Shown: positions 19,331 to 29,882, numbered from the stretch's first letter. The stretch is DNA of 64,000 bases from Clostridium sp. CAG:571 (GCA_000434015.1 HF999523.1:107400-171399); one strand, 5' to 3'. A program made the numbers and translations. Notes: generated by a model from the sequence alone, not told the origin.

Positions 19331-19465
19331 CTAAGTTTCCAGTTTCTTTTTTAAGGCTGGGCACACGTCCGGGCATGATAGATGCTTAGGACATTCTCGA
19401 CAAGGGGTAGAACACTTAGGTACGTTGCTAGAAGCGTTCTTTGTGGTTGATGAAATTTTCTTCAA
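19331..19465 (-). CDS. 44-aa cysteine-rich small protein
   Basis: On the minus strand, AAAGAGGTGA is followed after a short spacer by TTG at 19465, opening 44 codons. The N-terminus is polar (MKKISSTTKNASSNV). Five cysteines follow in the pattern C-x3-C-x2-C-x5-C-x3-C (PKCSTPCRECPKHLSCPDVC), then a Lys-rich tail. The stretch is visibly richer in G and C than its surroundings and the ORF is bounded by a terminator. It could bind a metal or be a small coat or stress protein. It is not the SCIFF ranthipeptide precursor. No family recognised. Confidence 0.6.
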   Translation of the reverse strand: MKKISSTTKNASSNVPKCSTPCRECPKHLSCPDVCPALKKKLET

Positions 19466-19593
19466 GAACAATCACCTCTTTTGGAAAAGTTGTGTTTATA
19501 CGAACGATATTTAGTATAACACGTACATAATAAAAAGTATAGATACAAAATGAAAAAAGTAATGTAAATTAAATAAAATATAAATTAATAAAC

Positions 19594-19622
19594 TTGAAAT
19601 GTTATGTGAAGTATGATATTAT
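19594..19622 (+). promoter_or_regulatory. promoter of the 116-aa foreign-looking gene
   Basis: TTGAAA, 17-base spacer, TATTAT. Confidence 0.6.
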
Positions 19623-19672
19623 ATAAGTTACGTAATCTGTAAGCCATTCGAGAATCAAAAGGAGGAGTTATG

Positions 19673-20023
19673 ATGAATAATTTTTTCTATCATGATGGTG
19701 TTTTTTCTGTACTGGAAACTTATGATGGAGACATCTTTCGGGTGCAGACTAAAAAAGCAGAGGAGTCGGCAAGAAAAATGGGCATTTCGGAATATCAGTG
19801 TATATTGTTTAAGGGGACTGTTGATATTGCTTACAAAGAAACTAAGGACACGTATTTAACGTGGAGTGGATTTGTAAAAAAATATAAGTCTGTAAGCAAG
19901 TTCGTAGGTGAAAGAACAGAGGAATTTCTGGATATTCTCCAAACGATGCCGAATCACATTTTAAAAAGTCCTTCTGCGATGATAGAAACTCTGGAAGAAG
20001 AAGGATGGTATGGTCAGCCTTAA
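19673..20023 (+). CDS. hypothetical protein, foreign codon use, contains an in-frame CGG
   Basis: A 116-residue soluble protein (MNNFFYHDGVFSVLETYDG..., ending EEEGWYGQP) with no recognised domain. Codons such as CTG, CAG, GGG, TCG, ATC and GAG are much more frequent than in neighbours, suggesting acquisition from another genome. It contains CGG at 19739-19741 (codon 23), followed by G, in a context where the zero frame is plainly the coding frame. ATG at 19673 gives seven-base spacing from GGAGG; ATG at 19670 is also possible. If the host shifts +1 at every CGG, this gene could not be translated. Confidence 0.65.
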   Translation: MNNFFYHDGVFSVLETYDGDIFRVQTKKAEESARKMGISEYQCILFKGTVDIAYKETKDTYLTWSGFVKKYKSVSKFVGERTEEFLDILQTMPNHILKSPSAMIETLEEEGWYGQP

Positions 20024-20061
20024 GTTGAAAAATTGTCGATAAGAATAAAGAGACAAAAGCC

Positions 20062-20090
20062 AGGGTCATGAATTGCATGACCCTATTTTT
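20062..20090 (+). terminator. terminator
   Basis: A 9-bp perfect stem AGGGTCATG/CATGACCCT followed by T6. Confidence 0.85.
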
Positions 20091-20136
20091 TATGATAAAA
20101 TATGATACAAAATAAAAAAAGGAAAAAATGTAAAAT

Positions 20137-22537
20137 ATGGATAAAATTATAGATAAAAATAAAAAAATTGATATAGGTTTAACTAAAGAAGAAGTTGAAG
20201 AAAGAATTAAAGAAAATAAGGTGAATTATGATACATCTTTACCAACTAAAAGTATAAAAACAATAGTTAGGGAAAATATATTCACATTATTTAACTTGAT
20301 AAATATATTATTAGGAGTGGCAGTATTTTGTGTAGGATCATATAAAAATTTATTGTTTTTAATAGTAATTTTTTGCAATACAGCAATTAGTATTATACAG
20401 GAGATAAATTCTAAAAAAGCAGTAGATAAATTATCTATACTAGCTCAAGCAAAGGTAAATTGCATACGAGATGGAGAAAAACAGGAAATTGGAATAAATA
20501 GTATTGTATTAGATGATTTATTAATGCTAGAAACAGGAAATCAAATTGTTGCAGATTCTATAATATTAGAAGGAGAAGTAGAAGTAAATGAATCTTTTAT
20601 AACTGGAGAATCTGATGTTATATATAAAAGAAAAGGTGATACATTATTATCTGGAAGTTTTGTTGTTAGTGGAAAATGCAAAGCAGAAGTAATACATATA
20701 GGAGATGAAAATTATACATCTAAGATTTCAAGTGGAGCTAAATATGTAAAAAAAGTAAATTCAGAAATAATGAAGTCACTAAATGGAATAATAAAAATAG
20801 TATCTATAGCTATTGTTCCAATTGGAATATTATTGTTTTTTAATCAGCTAGGATTAACAGAAAACAGTTTTAAAAATGCTGTAGTAAATACAGTTGCAGC
20901 AATTATTGGAATGATACCAGAAGGATTAGTATTATTAACAAGCACAGTTTTAGCAGTTAGTGTAATTAGATTATCAAAAAGAAAAGTGTTAGTACAAGAA
21001 CTTTATTGTATAGAAACATTAGCAAGAGTAGATACTTTATGTTTAGATAAAACAGGAACAATAACAGAAGGAAGAATGGAAGTAAATGACATTATAGAAA
21101 TTACAAAATCAAAAGAAGAATTAGAAGAAATTTTATCTGAAATTGCTAGTGCTTCGGATGATAATAATTCTACAATAGAAGCAATAAGAGCTAAATATAA
21201 GAATAAAGAAAAATGGAAAGTTATTAATAAGGTACCATTTTCATCTCAAAAAAAATGGTCTGGTGTATCTTTTAAAGATAAAGGAAGCTATATAATAGGA
21301 GCGCCAGAGTTTGTATTAAGAGAAAAATATGATGAATATAAGGAAAGAATAGAAAAATATTCAAATGATTATAGAGTAATAATAGTTGCTAACTCAGAAG
21401 GAGATTTTATAGAAAAAGAGCTACCCGATAAGCTAGAAGTTTTAGGATTTGTTTTAATTAGTGATGTAATTAGAAAAGAAGCAAATAAAACATTAAAATA
21501 TTTTAAAGAGCAAGGCGTAAATATAAAAATTATATCAGGAGATAATCCTATAACAGTATCTAAAATAGCCAAAAGAGCTGGTGTAGAAAATAGTGAAAAA
21601 TATATTAATATGCAAGAAATAAAAACAAAAGAACAGTTAGAAAAAGCAGCAAAAGAGTATACTATTTTTGGAAGAGTAACTCCAGTTCAAAAAAAAGAAT
21701 TAGTACAAGCTCTAAAGAAAGAAGGACATACAGTTGCAATGACTGGAGATGGCGTAAATGATGTCTTGGCATTAAAAGAGGCTGATTGCAGTATAGCAAT
21801 GGCAAGTGGAAGCGATGCTACACGTAATGTAGCAGAACTTGTATTATTAGATTCTAATTTTGCTTCTATGCCGGAGATTGTGTTAGAAGGAAGAAGAACT
21901 ATTAATAATATAGAAAGATCAGCAACATTGTTTTTAGTAAAAACAATATATGCAAGTATATTAGCTATAATATTTTTATTTGTTAATATGCCATATCCTT
22001 TTATGCCAATTCAGCTAACATTAATAAGTACAGTTACAATAGGAATACCATCTTTTGTACTAGCATTAGAACCAAATAAAGAAAGAATAAAAGGCAAATT
22101 TTTAAGAAATGTAATTTCAAGAGCTTTGCGGAACAGCTTTAACAGTTGTAATTAATATTGTTTTAACCGCAATAATAAGTTGGAAATTAGGAATAGAAAC
22201 TAATGTATATTCAAGTATATGTGTAGTGTTAACAGGACTAACAGGCTTAATGCTTTTAATAAAACTATGTAAACCATTAGATATTTTTAAAATAAGAAAT
22301 AATAAAGAAGGTAAAACATATGCATCACAAGGAATAAGAACAGCTTTATTTATTCTTATGTTTGTAATGTTTTTAATAGGATTGACAGTATTAAAAAAAT
22401 GGTTCTCAATAACAATAACAAATGATGTAATGCCATTAATTTATATTTTAAGTGTTGTAGCAGTTATTATATTTTTATGTTTGAATTTTATAACAAAAAA
22501 GATTTTTGTTAACTCTAAGAAAAATAGTGATATATAA
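20137..22537 (+). CDS. cation-transporting P-type ATPase, read through a +1 shift at CGG
   Basis: With one +1 shift at 22129-22131 the product is 799 residues, the usual size for P2-like cation pumps. Visible: N-terminal cation-ATPase domain (GLTKEEVEERI), actuator motif FITGESDVIYKRKGD (about residue 150), and phosphorylation site CLDKTGTITEG (Asp at about 306). The hinge TGDGVNDVLALKEAD is at about 536. Paired helices follow, with the PYPFMPIQLTLIS segment near 625. The zero frame stops eight codons after CGG, losing the last membrane helices (residues 665-799). The shifted frame supplies ALTVVINIVLTAII and two or more further helices. Transported ion unknown; Ca2+ or Mg2+ are usual for the family. 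Confidence 0.87.
22129..22131 (+). other. recoding site 3: in-frame CGG, CGGA read as Gly (+1)
   Basis: Codon 665 of the ATPase gene: TTG-CGG-AAC. The +1 frame GGA-ACA-GCT-TTA-ACA continues into the C-terminal membrane helices. Confidence 0.85.
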
Positions 22538-22642
22538 AGTAATATATTAAAAAAATGTGTAATTTATAAAATATATATGAAATATAATGATATTTGTTTT
22601 AGAGAATTATAATCAAATTATACTAAAATTTAAGTGTAACTA

Positions 22643-22671
22643 TTGTCTTTTTATGTAAAATAATGTATAAT
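22643..22671 (+). promoter_or_regulatory. guaB promoter
   Basis: TTGTCT, 17-base spacer, TATAAT. The transcript would begin about 12 bases before the hairpin at 22690. Confidence 0.75.
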
Positions 22672-22689
22672 AAAAGTTACTAGTGAAAA

Positions 22690-22726
22690 AATGAACAAAA
22701 AGGAAAATCCCTTTTGTTCATTTTTA
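22690..22726 (+). terminator. promoter-proximal terminator/attenuator in the guaB leader
   Basis: AATGAACAAAAAGG pairs with CCTTTTGTTCATT and a T5 tract follows directly. It lies between the guaB promoter and the guaB start, so it should limit guaB-guaA transcription unless bypassed. No guanine riboswitch core is seen. Confidence 0.65.
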
Positions 22727-22760
22727 TATAATAAATAAAAAGTTAAGGGGGAAATTTAAT

Positions 22761-24269
22761 ATGGCAAAGATACTAAAAGATGTATCAAGAACATTTAATG
22801 AATTTTTATTATTACCAAATTTAACAGATGAAAGATGTATACCAAGTAATGTTAGTTTAAAAACACCACTTGTAAAATTTAAAAAAGGTGAAGAACCAAA
22901 ATATTATGAGAACATTCCGTTCGTATCAGCTATTATGCAAGCCGTTTCAGGAGAAAAGATGGCTATTGCTTTGGCGCGCGAAGGAGGATGTTCTTTTATT
23001 TTTGGTTCACAATCGATAGAATCACAAGCAGAAATGGTAAGAAGAGTAAAAAAACATAAAGCAGGATTTATAGATAGTGACTCAAATGTAAAAAGTGGAA
23101 CACCTTTAAAAGAAGTAATCGAATTAGTGGAAAGAACAGGACATTCTACAGTAACTATTACAGAAGATGGAACAAGTAATGGTAAATTTTTAGGATTAGT
23201 TACAGATAAAGATTACCGTGTTTCTAGAGTGGATTTAGAAGAACCAATAGATAAATTTATGACGCCAAGAGAAAAAATAGTTTGCGCTAAAAAAGGAATT
23301 AGTTTAGCAGAAGCAAACGATATTATATGGGAAAACAAAATAAGTTGTCTTCCTATATTGGATGAAAATGATAATTTAGAACATTTAGTATTTAGAAAAG
23401 ATTATGAAGAAAGAAAAAATAATCCAGAATCTTTATTAGATGAAAATAAAAGATATATAGTAGGTGCAGGTATTAATACAAGAGACTATGAAGAAAGAAT
23501 TCCAGCATTAGTAGAAGCTGGTGTTGATTTGATTTGTATGGATTCGTCAGATGGATATTCAGTATGGCAAAAAAATACAATAGAATGGGTGAGAAAACAT
23601 TATGGTGATGATGTAAAAATAGGTGCAGGAAATGTAGTTGATAAAGAAGGATTTTATTATTTAGCAGAAGCAGGAGCAGATTTTATAAAAGTTGGTGTAG
23701 GAGGAGGTTCAATTTGTATAACTCGTGAGACAAAAGGAATTGGACGTGGACAAGCTAGCAGTTTAATTGATGTTGTAGAAGCAAGAGATGAATATTTTGA
23801 AAGAACAGGTGTGTATATTCCAATTTGTTCAGATGGAGGAATTGTACATGATTATCACATTACACTTTCATTAGCAATGGGAGCAGACTTTGTTATGATG
23901 GGAAGATATTTTGCACGTTTTGATGAAAGTCCAACAAGAAAAGTAAAAATAGGAGGAAATTTTGTAAAAGAATATTGGGGTGAAGGCTCTAACCGTGCAA
24001 GAAATTGGCAAAGATATGATTTAGGAGAAGTTGGAAAAAATAAATTAAGTTTTGAAGAAGGTGTAGATTCATATATACCATATGCAGGCCCACTAAAAGA
24101 TAATTTAGCAGTAACAGTAGCAAAAATAAAATCAACAATGTGTAATTGTGGTTCAATATCTATTAAAGAGTTCCATGAAAAAGCAAGATTAACTTTAGTA
24201 TCTAATATTAGTATTAAAGAAGGTAGTGCACATGATGTAATGCTAAAAGAAGTTCAAAATGGTGACTAA
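22761..24269 (+). CDS. guaB: IMP dehydrogenase
   Basis: A 502-residue enzyme that oxidises IMP to XMP with NAD, the committed step of GMP synthesis. It has a TIM barrel interrupted at about residues 100-220 by a CBS pair ([18 protein letters not shown]). The catalytic loop [20 protein letters not shown] carries the active Cys at about residue 320. C-terminal flap [13 protein letters not shown] and EGVDSY follow. Strong AAGGGGG-type ribosome-binding site. Forms an operon with guaA 41 bases downstream. Confidence 0.96.
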   Translation: MAKILKDVSRTFNEFLLLPNLTDERCIPSNVSLKTPLVKFKKGEEPKYYENIPFVSAIMQAVSGEKMAIALAREGGCSFIFGSQSIESQAEMVRRVKKHKAGFIDSDSNVKSGTPLKEVIELVERTGHSTVTITEDGTSNGKFLGLVTDKDYRVSRVDLEEPIDKFMTPREKIVCAKKGISLAEANDIIWENKISCLPILDENDNLEHLVFRKDYEERKNNPESLLDENKRYIVGAGINTRDYEERIPALVEAGVDLICMDSSDGYSVWQKNTIEWVRKHYGDDVKIGAGNVVDKEGFYYLAEAGADFIKVGVGGGSICITRETKGIGRGQASSLIDVVEARDEYFERTGVYIPICSDGGIVHDYHITLSLAMGADFVMMGRYFARFDESPTRKVKIGGNFVKEYWGEGSNRARNWQRYDLGEVGKNKLSFEEGVDSYIPYAGPLKDNLAVTVAKIKSTMCNCGSISIKEFHEKARLTLVSNISIKEGSAHDVMLKEVQNGD

Positions 24270-24310
24270 GTATTGGTAATAGATAAAAAATAAAAGGAAA
24301 GGAAAATAAT

Positions 24311-25849
24311 ATGCAAGAAAAAGAGTTAATATTAATAATAGACTTCTATGGTCAATATAATCAATTAATAGCAAGACGTGTTCGTGAATGTAATGTATAT
24401 TCTGAAATTGTACCATTTAATACAAGTATAGAAAAAATAAAAGAAAAAAATCCAAAAGGAATTATATTCACAGGAGGACCTGCTAGTGTTTATGCAGAAA
24501 ATGCACCAAAATGTACAAAGGAAATATTTGAACTTGGAATTCCGGTACTTGGAATTTGTTATGGAATGCAACTTATGACACATATGCTTGGTGGAAAAGT
24601 TCAAAGAGCAGATAAAAGAGAATATGGTGTTACATCTGTAAATATAAATAATAGTTCTAAATTATTTAAGGGATTTGAAGAAAAAAATGACTGTTTGATG
24701 AGTCATACAGATTTTGTTGATATCCTTCCAGAAGGATTTGAAAATATAGGAGCAACTGAGCATTGTCCAAATGCGGCAATGCAAAATGTAGAAAAGAATT
24801 TTTATGGAATTCAATTCCACCCGGAAGTTAATCATACAAATAAAGGAACTAAAATCATAAGTAATTTTGTTTATAATATTTGCGGATGTGCAGGTAATTG
24901 GAAGATGAGTTCTTTTGCAGAAGAAACAGTAAAAGCGCTAAAAGAAAAAATAGGAGATAAAAAAGCCTTATGTGCATTATCAGGTGGAGTTGATTCATCT
25001 GTTGCAGCAGCATTAATAAATAAAGCAATAGGAAAAAATCTAACATGTATATTCGTAGATCATGGACTTTTAAGAAAAAATGAAGCAGAAGAAGTTGAAG
25101 AAGTATTTACTAAGAATTTTGATGTTAATTTTGTAAAAGTAGACGCAAAGGAAAGATTTTTAAATAAATTAAAAGGAGTATCAGATCCTGAACAAAAAAG
25201 AAAAATAATTGGTGAAGAATTTATTCGTGTATTTGAAGAAGAAGCTAAAAAAATAGGAACAGTAGATTATTTAGTACAAGGTACAATATATCCAGATGTT
25301 ATAGAGAGTGGATTAGGAGCAGGAGCAAAAATAAAAAGTCATCACAATGTAGGCGGATTACCAGATTATGTAGATTTTAAAGAAATCGTAGAACCTTTAA
25401 GAGATTTGTTTAAAGATGAAGTAAGAAAAGTGGGATTAGAATTAGGTCTTCCAGAATTTTTAGTATATCGTCAACCATTTCCAGGTCCAGGACTTGCAAT
25501 TCGTGTAATAGGAGATATTACAGACGATAAGTTAGAGATATTAAAAGATGCAGATTTTATATTTAGAGAAGAAGTCGCAAAAGCAGGTTGGGATAGAAAG
25601 ATAAACCAATATTTTGCAGTATTAACTAATATCAAAAGTGTGGGAGTTATGGGAGATGAAAGGACATATGACTACACAATAGCCTTAAGAGCAGTAACAA
25701 CATCAGATTTTATGACAGCAGAATGGACAAAAATACCATATGATATATTAGAAGTAGTATCTGCCAGAATAGTAAACGAAGTAAAACATGTAAATAGGGT
25801 TGTATATGATATAACAGGAAAACCACCAGCAACAATAGAGTGGGAATAA
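24311..25849 (+). CDS. guaA: GMP synthase (glutamine-hydrolysing)
   Basis: A 512-residue enzyme that aminates XMP to GMP. The N-terminal class I glutamine amidotransferase domain has nucleophile Cys in GICYGMQLM (about residue 84) and its His/Glu in IQFHPEVNH (about 170). The ATP pyrophosphatase domain has the P-loop [14 protein letters not shown] (about 224). The C-terminal dimerisation domain includes [13 protein letters not shown] and ends in KPPATIEWE, the standard terminus. Second gene of the guaBA operon. Confidence 0.97.
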   Translation: MQEKELILIIDFYGQYNQLIARRVRECNVYSEIVPFNTSIEKIKEKNPKGIIFTGGPASVYAENAPKCTKEIFELGIPVLGICYGMQLMTHMLGGKVQRADKREYGVTSVNINNSSKLFKGFEEKNDCLMSHTDFVDILPEGFENIGATEHCPNAAMQNVEKNFYGIQFHPEVNHTNKGTKIISNFVYNICGCAGNWKMSSFAEETVKALKEKIGDKKALCALSGGVDSSVAAALINKAIGKNLTCIFVDHGLLRKNEAEEVEEVFTKNFDVNFVKVDAKERFLNKLKGVSDPEQKRKIIGEEFIRVFEEEAKKIGTVDYLVQGTIYPDVIESGLGAGAKIKSHHNVGGLPDYVDFKEIVEPLRDLFKDEVRKVGLELGLPEFLVYRQPFPGPGLAIRVIGDITDDKLEILKDADFIFREEVAKAGWDRKINQYFAVLTNIKSVGVMGDERTYDYTIALRAVTTSDFMTAEWTKIPYDILEVVSARIVNEVKHVNRVVYDITGKPPATIEWE

Positions 25850-25854
25850 TATAA

Positions 25855-25883
25855 TTGACATAATTTACTAAATGTGATATACT
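25855..25883 (+). promoter_or_regulatory. strong promoter downstream of guaA
   Basis: A perfect TTGACA, 17-base spacer and TATACT. It starts transcription about 230 bases before the helicase gene. Confidence 0.75.
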
Positions 25884-25889
25884 AATAAA

Positions 25890-26025
25890 AGTGTAAAAAT
25901 AATGAGATAAAAATAGTATATTAAATTTGTTTAAAATAAAAATAGTAAGTATAATTGTCGATTGAAAATGTCGTTTTCAAAAAAGCCTAAAAACAGATTT
26001 ATATATTTGTTTTTAGGTTATTTTT
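25890..26025 (+). ncRNA. candidate small RNA or regulatory leader before the helicase gene
   Basis: A consensus promoter at 25855, an inverted repeat TTGAAAA/TTTTCAA at about 25962-25980 and a terminator hairpin at 25986-26017 followed by T5 delimit a transcript of about 135 bases with no ORF of note. It may be a free small RNA or an attenuated leader of the DEAD-box gene at 26119. It matches no RNA family I recognise. Confidence 0.45.
25986..26025 (+). terminator. terminator/attenuator before the helicase gene
   Basis: CCTAAAAACA and TGTTTTTAGG form a 10-bp stem, then TTATTTTT. Confidence 0.75.
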
Positions 26026-26118
26026 GTGCTCAAAAAAAGAAAAATTAGTTAAAATATGAATGAAAAATAATATAAAAAAAGTAAATCATTTATATTAAAA
26101 AAATGAAAAGGAGAAAAA

Positions 26119-27696
26119 ATGGAAGAAAAAAATATCAAATTTGAAGATTTAGGACTATCAGAAAATGTATTAAGAGCATTAGAGGAATATGGATATAAAA
26201 AACCAACTGAAATACAAGTAAAAACAATACCATATATATTAGATAAAAGAGATGTCATAGGTCAATCACAAACAGGAACAGGAAAAACAGCTTCATTCGG
26301 ATTACCATTAATAGAAAGTATTAATCCAGAATTTAATAAGGTACAAGCAATTATATTGTGTCCAACGAGAGAACTTGCAACACAGGTAACAGGAGAGCTT
26401 AGAAAATTTACTAAATATAAAGAAGGAGTTAAAGTTTTAGCTGTATATGGTGGCGAATCGATAGAAAGACAAATAAAGGCATTAAAACAAGGTGTAAAAA
26501 TTGTAGTTGGTACACCAGGAAGAATAATGGACCACTTAAGAAGAAAAACACTAAAATTGAATAATGTAAAAATGTGTGTGCTTGATGAAGCTGACGAAAT
26601 GCTTAATATGGGATTTGAAGAAGATATAGAAACAATATTAAAAGAAGTACCAGAAGAAAGACAAACAGTATTATTTTCAGCAACAATGAATAAAAGAATT
26701 TTAGGAATTACTAAAAAATATTTAAAAGAACCTAAAAATATAAAAATTAAAGCAAAAGAATTAACGGTAGATCGTATTGAACAAATTTCGTTAGAAGTAA
26801 AACAGACGATGAAAGATGATACAGTAATGAGATTAATCGATTTAAATAATCCAAAAAAAGCAGTTGTTTTTTGTAATACAAAGAAAAAAGTGGATGATTT
26901 AATAGAAAAATTAAAATCTAAAAGATATAAAGCTGAAAGTTTACACGGAGATATAAAACAAGCTCAAAGAGATAGAATTATGAAAAGATTTAAACAAGGA
27001 GAATTTCAAATATTAGTTGCAACAGATGTAGTAGCAAGAGGTATTGATGTAGATGAATTAGAACTTGTTATAAATTATGATATACCACAAGAAGAAGAAT
27101 ATTATGTGCATAGAATAGGTAGAACTGGAAGAAATGGAAGGATAGGAAAAGCATATACATTTGTAGTTGGAAAAGAAAAAAGCAAAATATATAGTATACA
27201 AAAATATGCAAATACAAAAATATTATCTGGAAAAATACCAACAATAGAGGAAATAAGAAAAGTGAAAAATGAACAAATAATAAATAATATTCAAGAGACA
27301 ATAGACAATGAAGCAAAGGAATCATCAAAATTAAGTGACGAAATTTTAGAAAAGTTACTAGAAAAAAATGATATAAAAGTAGTTGCTAGAGCCTTACTTT
27401 CTCTAATTACAGACAAACAACAAAAAAATGAAGAAGAAAATTTTGAATTTAAGCCAGGAGAAGAAGTTAAATTATTTTTAAATGTTGGTAAAAAGGATAA
27501 AATAATGGTAAAAGACATTGTAGGAAGTATTTCAGCCAATACAGCTGTATCTGGAAATGATATAGGAAAAATTAATATATTAGATAAATTTTCATTTATA
27601 GAAGTTCCAGGAGAATACGCAAATGAAATATTAACATCAATGAAAGATAAGCAAATAAAAGGTAGAGATGTAAGAATAGAAGTAGCAAATGGATAA
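26119..27696 (+). CDS. DEAD-box ATP-dependent RNA helicase
   Basis: A 525-residue helicase. Q motif KPTEIQVKTIP, motif I QSQTGTGKT (about residue 50), Ia PTRELATQ, II VLDEADEML (about 153), III SATMN, V VATDVVARGIDV and VI HRIGRTGRNG are all present. Residues 455-525 form a DbpA-type RNA-binding fold (GSISANTAVSGNDIGKINILD). This is the DeaD/CshA/DbpA architecture used in ribosome assembly and cold adaptation. An attenuator-like leader precedes it. Confidence 0.93.
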   Translation: MEEKNIKFEDLGLSENVLRALEEYGYKKPTEIQVKTIPYILDKRDVIGQSQTGTGKTASFGLPLIESINPEFNKVQAIILCPTRELATQVTGELRKFTKYKEGVKVLAVYGGESIERQIKALKQGVKIVVGTPGRIMDHLRRKTLKLNNVKMCVLDEADEMLNMGFEEDIETILKEVPEERQTVLFSATMNKRILGITKKYLKEPKNIKIKAKELTVDRIEQISLEVKQTMKDDTVMRLIDLNNPKKAVVFCNTKKKVDDLIEKLKSKRYKAESLHGDIKQAQRDRIMKRFKQGEFQILVATDVVARGIDVDELELVINYDIPQEEEYYVHRIGRTGRNGRIGKAYTFVVGKEKSKIYSIQKYANTKILSGKIPTIEEIRKVKNEQIINNIQETIDNEAKESSKLSDEILEKLLEKNDIKVVARALLSLITDKQQKNEEENFEFKPGEEVKLFLNVGKKDKIMVKDIVGSISANTAVSGNDIGKINILDKFSFIEVPGEYANEILTSMKDKQIKGRDVRIEVANG

Positions 27697-27863
27697 AAAG
27701 GTATAAATAAAATTTAAGGTTTTTAATTCATATTTTTTATAGATTTAAATTAATTTAAAAGTGACTATAAATTTATAATAAGAAAAAATTATGAATGGTA
27801 AATTGTAAATGTGAAATATAGTCTGTAAAAGATTTATAAACATCAAAATGTGTGAAAAAACTA

Positions 27864-27892
27864 TTGATTTATAGGAAAAAGTATGTTAAAAT
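27864..27892 (+). promoter_or_regulatory. rpsB promoter
   Basis: TTGATT, 17-base spacer, TAAAAT. Confidence 0.65.
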
Positions 27893-27911
27893 GGATAACG
27901 TTAAAAACGCA

Positions 27912-27985
27912 CATAAGAATGAGTTTAAAAAGGGTGCTTAAAAAAATATTAGTTTTAAGTCTTTTTAAATGTTTGAGTTCTTATG
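27912..27985 (+). promoter_or_regulatory. structured rpsB leader
   Basis: CATAAGAA (27912) pairs with TTCTTATG (27978-27985) and TTTAAAAAG with CTTTTTAAA, forming a long interrupted hairpin directly upstream of the rpsB ribosome-binding site. The layout fits autogenous control by S2, as known for rpsB leaders in other bacteria; the match to a described family is not checked. Confidence 0.5.
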
Positions 27986-28014
27986 GAGGTAGTAACTAAA
28001 AGGAGGAATAGAAA

Positions 28015-28791
28015 ATGGCAGTAGTTGCAATGAAACAATTACTAGAAGCAGGTGTTCACTTTGGACATCAAACAAGAAGATGGGATCCTAAAATGGCTGA
28101 ATATATATTTCAAGCTAGAAATGGTATCCATATAATCGATTTACAAAAAACATCTAAAAAATTAGATGAAGCTTACAGCTTTATGAAAGAACAAGCTGAA
28201 GAAGGAAAAACAGTTCTTTTTGTAGGAACTAAAAAACAAGCACAAGAATGTGTTAAAGAAGCAGCAGAAAAATCTGGAATGTACTATGTTGACCAAAGAT
28301 GGTTAGGTGGAATGCTTACAAACTTTGGAACAATTAGAAAAAGAATAGACAGATTAAATGAATTAGAAACAATGCAAGAAGATGGTACATTTGATGTATT
28401 ACCTAAAAAAGAAGTTATTATATTAAAAAAAGAAATGGAAAAATTACAAAAAAATCTTGGTGGAATTAAAGATATGAAAGAAATGCCAGGAGTTATGTTT
28501 GTAGTAGATCCTAAAAAAGAAAGAATAGCTATATTAGAAGCTAGAAAATTAGGAATACCAGTTGTAGGACTTGTAGATACAAACTGTAATCCAGAAGATG
28601 TAGATTATGCTATACCTGGAAATGATGATGCAATTCGTGCAGTTAAGTTAATAGCAGATGTAATGGCAAACGCTATTATAGAAGGAAGACAAGGAGAAGC
28701 TTTAGAAACAGAAACTGAAGAAGCTCAAATCTCTGAAGAAGAACCAACTAGCATAGAAGAAGTTGCAGCACAAGAAACTGTAGAAGAATAA
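28015..28791 (+). CDS. rpsB: 30S ribosomal protein S2
   Basis: A 258-residue protein with the S2 signature: [21 protein letters not shown] at the N-terminus, [23 protein letters not shown], and [25 protein letters not shown] near the C-terminal part. The last 25 residues are a Glu-rich extension. Strong GGAGG precedes the ATG. It is followed by tsf with a hairpin between, the usual rpsB-tsf pair. Confidence 0.97.
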   Translation: MAVVAMKQLLEAGVHFGHQTRRWDPKMAEYIFQARNGIHIIDLQKTSKKLDEAYSFMKEQAEEGKTVLFVGTKKQAQECVKEAAEKSGMYYVDQRWLGGMLTNFGTIRKRIDRLNELETMQEDGTFDVLPKKEVIILKKEMEKLQKNLGGIKDMKEMPGVMFVVDPKKERIAILEARKLGIPVVGLVDTNCNPEDVDYAIPGNDDAIRAVKLIADVMANAIIEGRQGEALETETEEAQISEEEPTSIEEVAAQETVEE

Positions 28792-28827
28792 TAAAAGTTA
28801 TTTTTTAAAATAAAAGTACCTAAATAA

Positions 28828-28862
28828 AGGAGTGGAGCTGTTTTCGCTCTACTCCTTTTTAA
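28828..28862 (+). terminator. intercistronic terminator between rpsB and tsf
   Basis: AGGAGTGGAGC and GCTCTACTCCT form an 11-bp stem (one G-U pair) with T5 after it. It is likely partial, reducing tsf relative to rpsB. Confidence 0.75.
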
Positions 28863-28938
28863 AAATATTTTTCGGATTAAGATTTCATGCTATTTATAGC
28901 AGTTATAAATTTTAATACAAAGTTAAGGAGGAGTAAAA

Positions 28939-29820
28939 ATGGTTACAGCAAGCCAAGTAAAAGATTTAAGAGAAAAAACAGGTGCAGGAATGATGGACTG
29001 CAAAAAAGTTTTAACAGAAACTGATGGAGATATGGAAAAAGCAATTGAACTATTAAGAGAAAGAGGAATTGCAAAAGCAGCTAAAAAATCTAGCAGAGTA
29101 GCAGCAGAAGGTATAGTTGAAGCATATGTTACAGAAGATGGAAAAGTAGGATCTTTAGTAGAAGTAAATGCAGAAACAGACTTTGTTGCTAAAAACGATG
29201 AATTTAAATCATTCGTAGAAGATGTTACAAAACAAGTAGCATTAACAAATCCAAGTGATGTAGAAGCTTTACTTGCATCTAAATCAATGGCAGAACCTGA
29301 TAAAACAGTTAAAGAAGTATTAACAGGAAAAATCGCAACAATTGGTGAAAACATGACAATAAGAAGATTTGTAAGATTTGAATCTACAGGTTTAGTAGAA
29401 AAATATATCCATGGAGAAGGAAAAATTGGTGTATTAGTTGAATTAGAAAATGGAGATACAGAACTTGCAAAAGATATTTGTATGCAAATAGCAGCTGCTA
29501 AACCAGAATTCTTAGACAGAGAATCAGTTCCAGCTGAAAGAGTAGAAAAAGAAATGAAAATATTAAAAGCTCAAGCAATGAATGAAGGAAAACCAGCTGA
29601 AATTGCAGAAAAAATGGTTCAAGGTAGATTAGGAAAATTCTATGGAGAATTTTGTTTAGTAGAACAAGACTTTGTAAAAAATCCAGATATGAAAATTAAA
29701 CAACTATTAGAAAGTAAAGGTGCAAAAATTATTAGATTTGCAAGATTTGAAAAAGGTGAAGGAATAGAGAAAAAAGAAGAAAACTTTGCTGAAGAAGTTG
29801 CAAAACAAATAAAAGGATAA
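28939..29820 (+). CDS. tsf: elongation factor Ts
   Basis: A 293-residue nucleotide exchange factor for EF-Tu. The N-terminal UBA-like domain reads [19 protein letters not shown], followed by the core with [14 protein letters not shown] (about residue 75). C-terminal dimerisation region includes [16 protein letters not shown]. Length usual for Firmicutes. Confidence 0.97.
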   Translation: MVTASQVKDLREKTGAGMMDCKKVLTETDGDMEKAIELLRERGIAKAAKKSSRVAAEGIVEAYVTEDGKVGSLVEVNAETDFVAKNDEFKSFVEDVTKQVALTNPSDVEALLASKSMAEPDKTVKEVLTGKIATIGENMTIRRFVRFESTGLVEKYIHGEGKIGVLVELENGDTELAKDICMQIAAAKPEFLDRESVPAERVEKEMKILKAQAMNEGKPAEIAEKMVQGRLGKFYGEFCLVEQDFVKNPDMKIKQLLESKGAKIIRFARFEKGEGIEKKEENFAEEVAKQIKG

Positions 29821-29840
29821 TAAAAAATAATAAAATGAAG

Positions 29841-29882
29841 AAACAAGCAAATTATTTATAGAAAATATTTGCTTGTTTTTTA
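29841..29882 (+). terminator. tsf terminator
   Basis: AAACAAGCAAAT/ATTTGCTTGTTT stem of 12 bp with a T tract. Confidence 0.8.

Noticed and set aside
22621..22760. Guanine riboswitch upstream of guaB
   Set aside because: The leader between promoter and hairpin is only about 12 bases, with no room for a purine aptamer.
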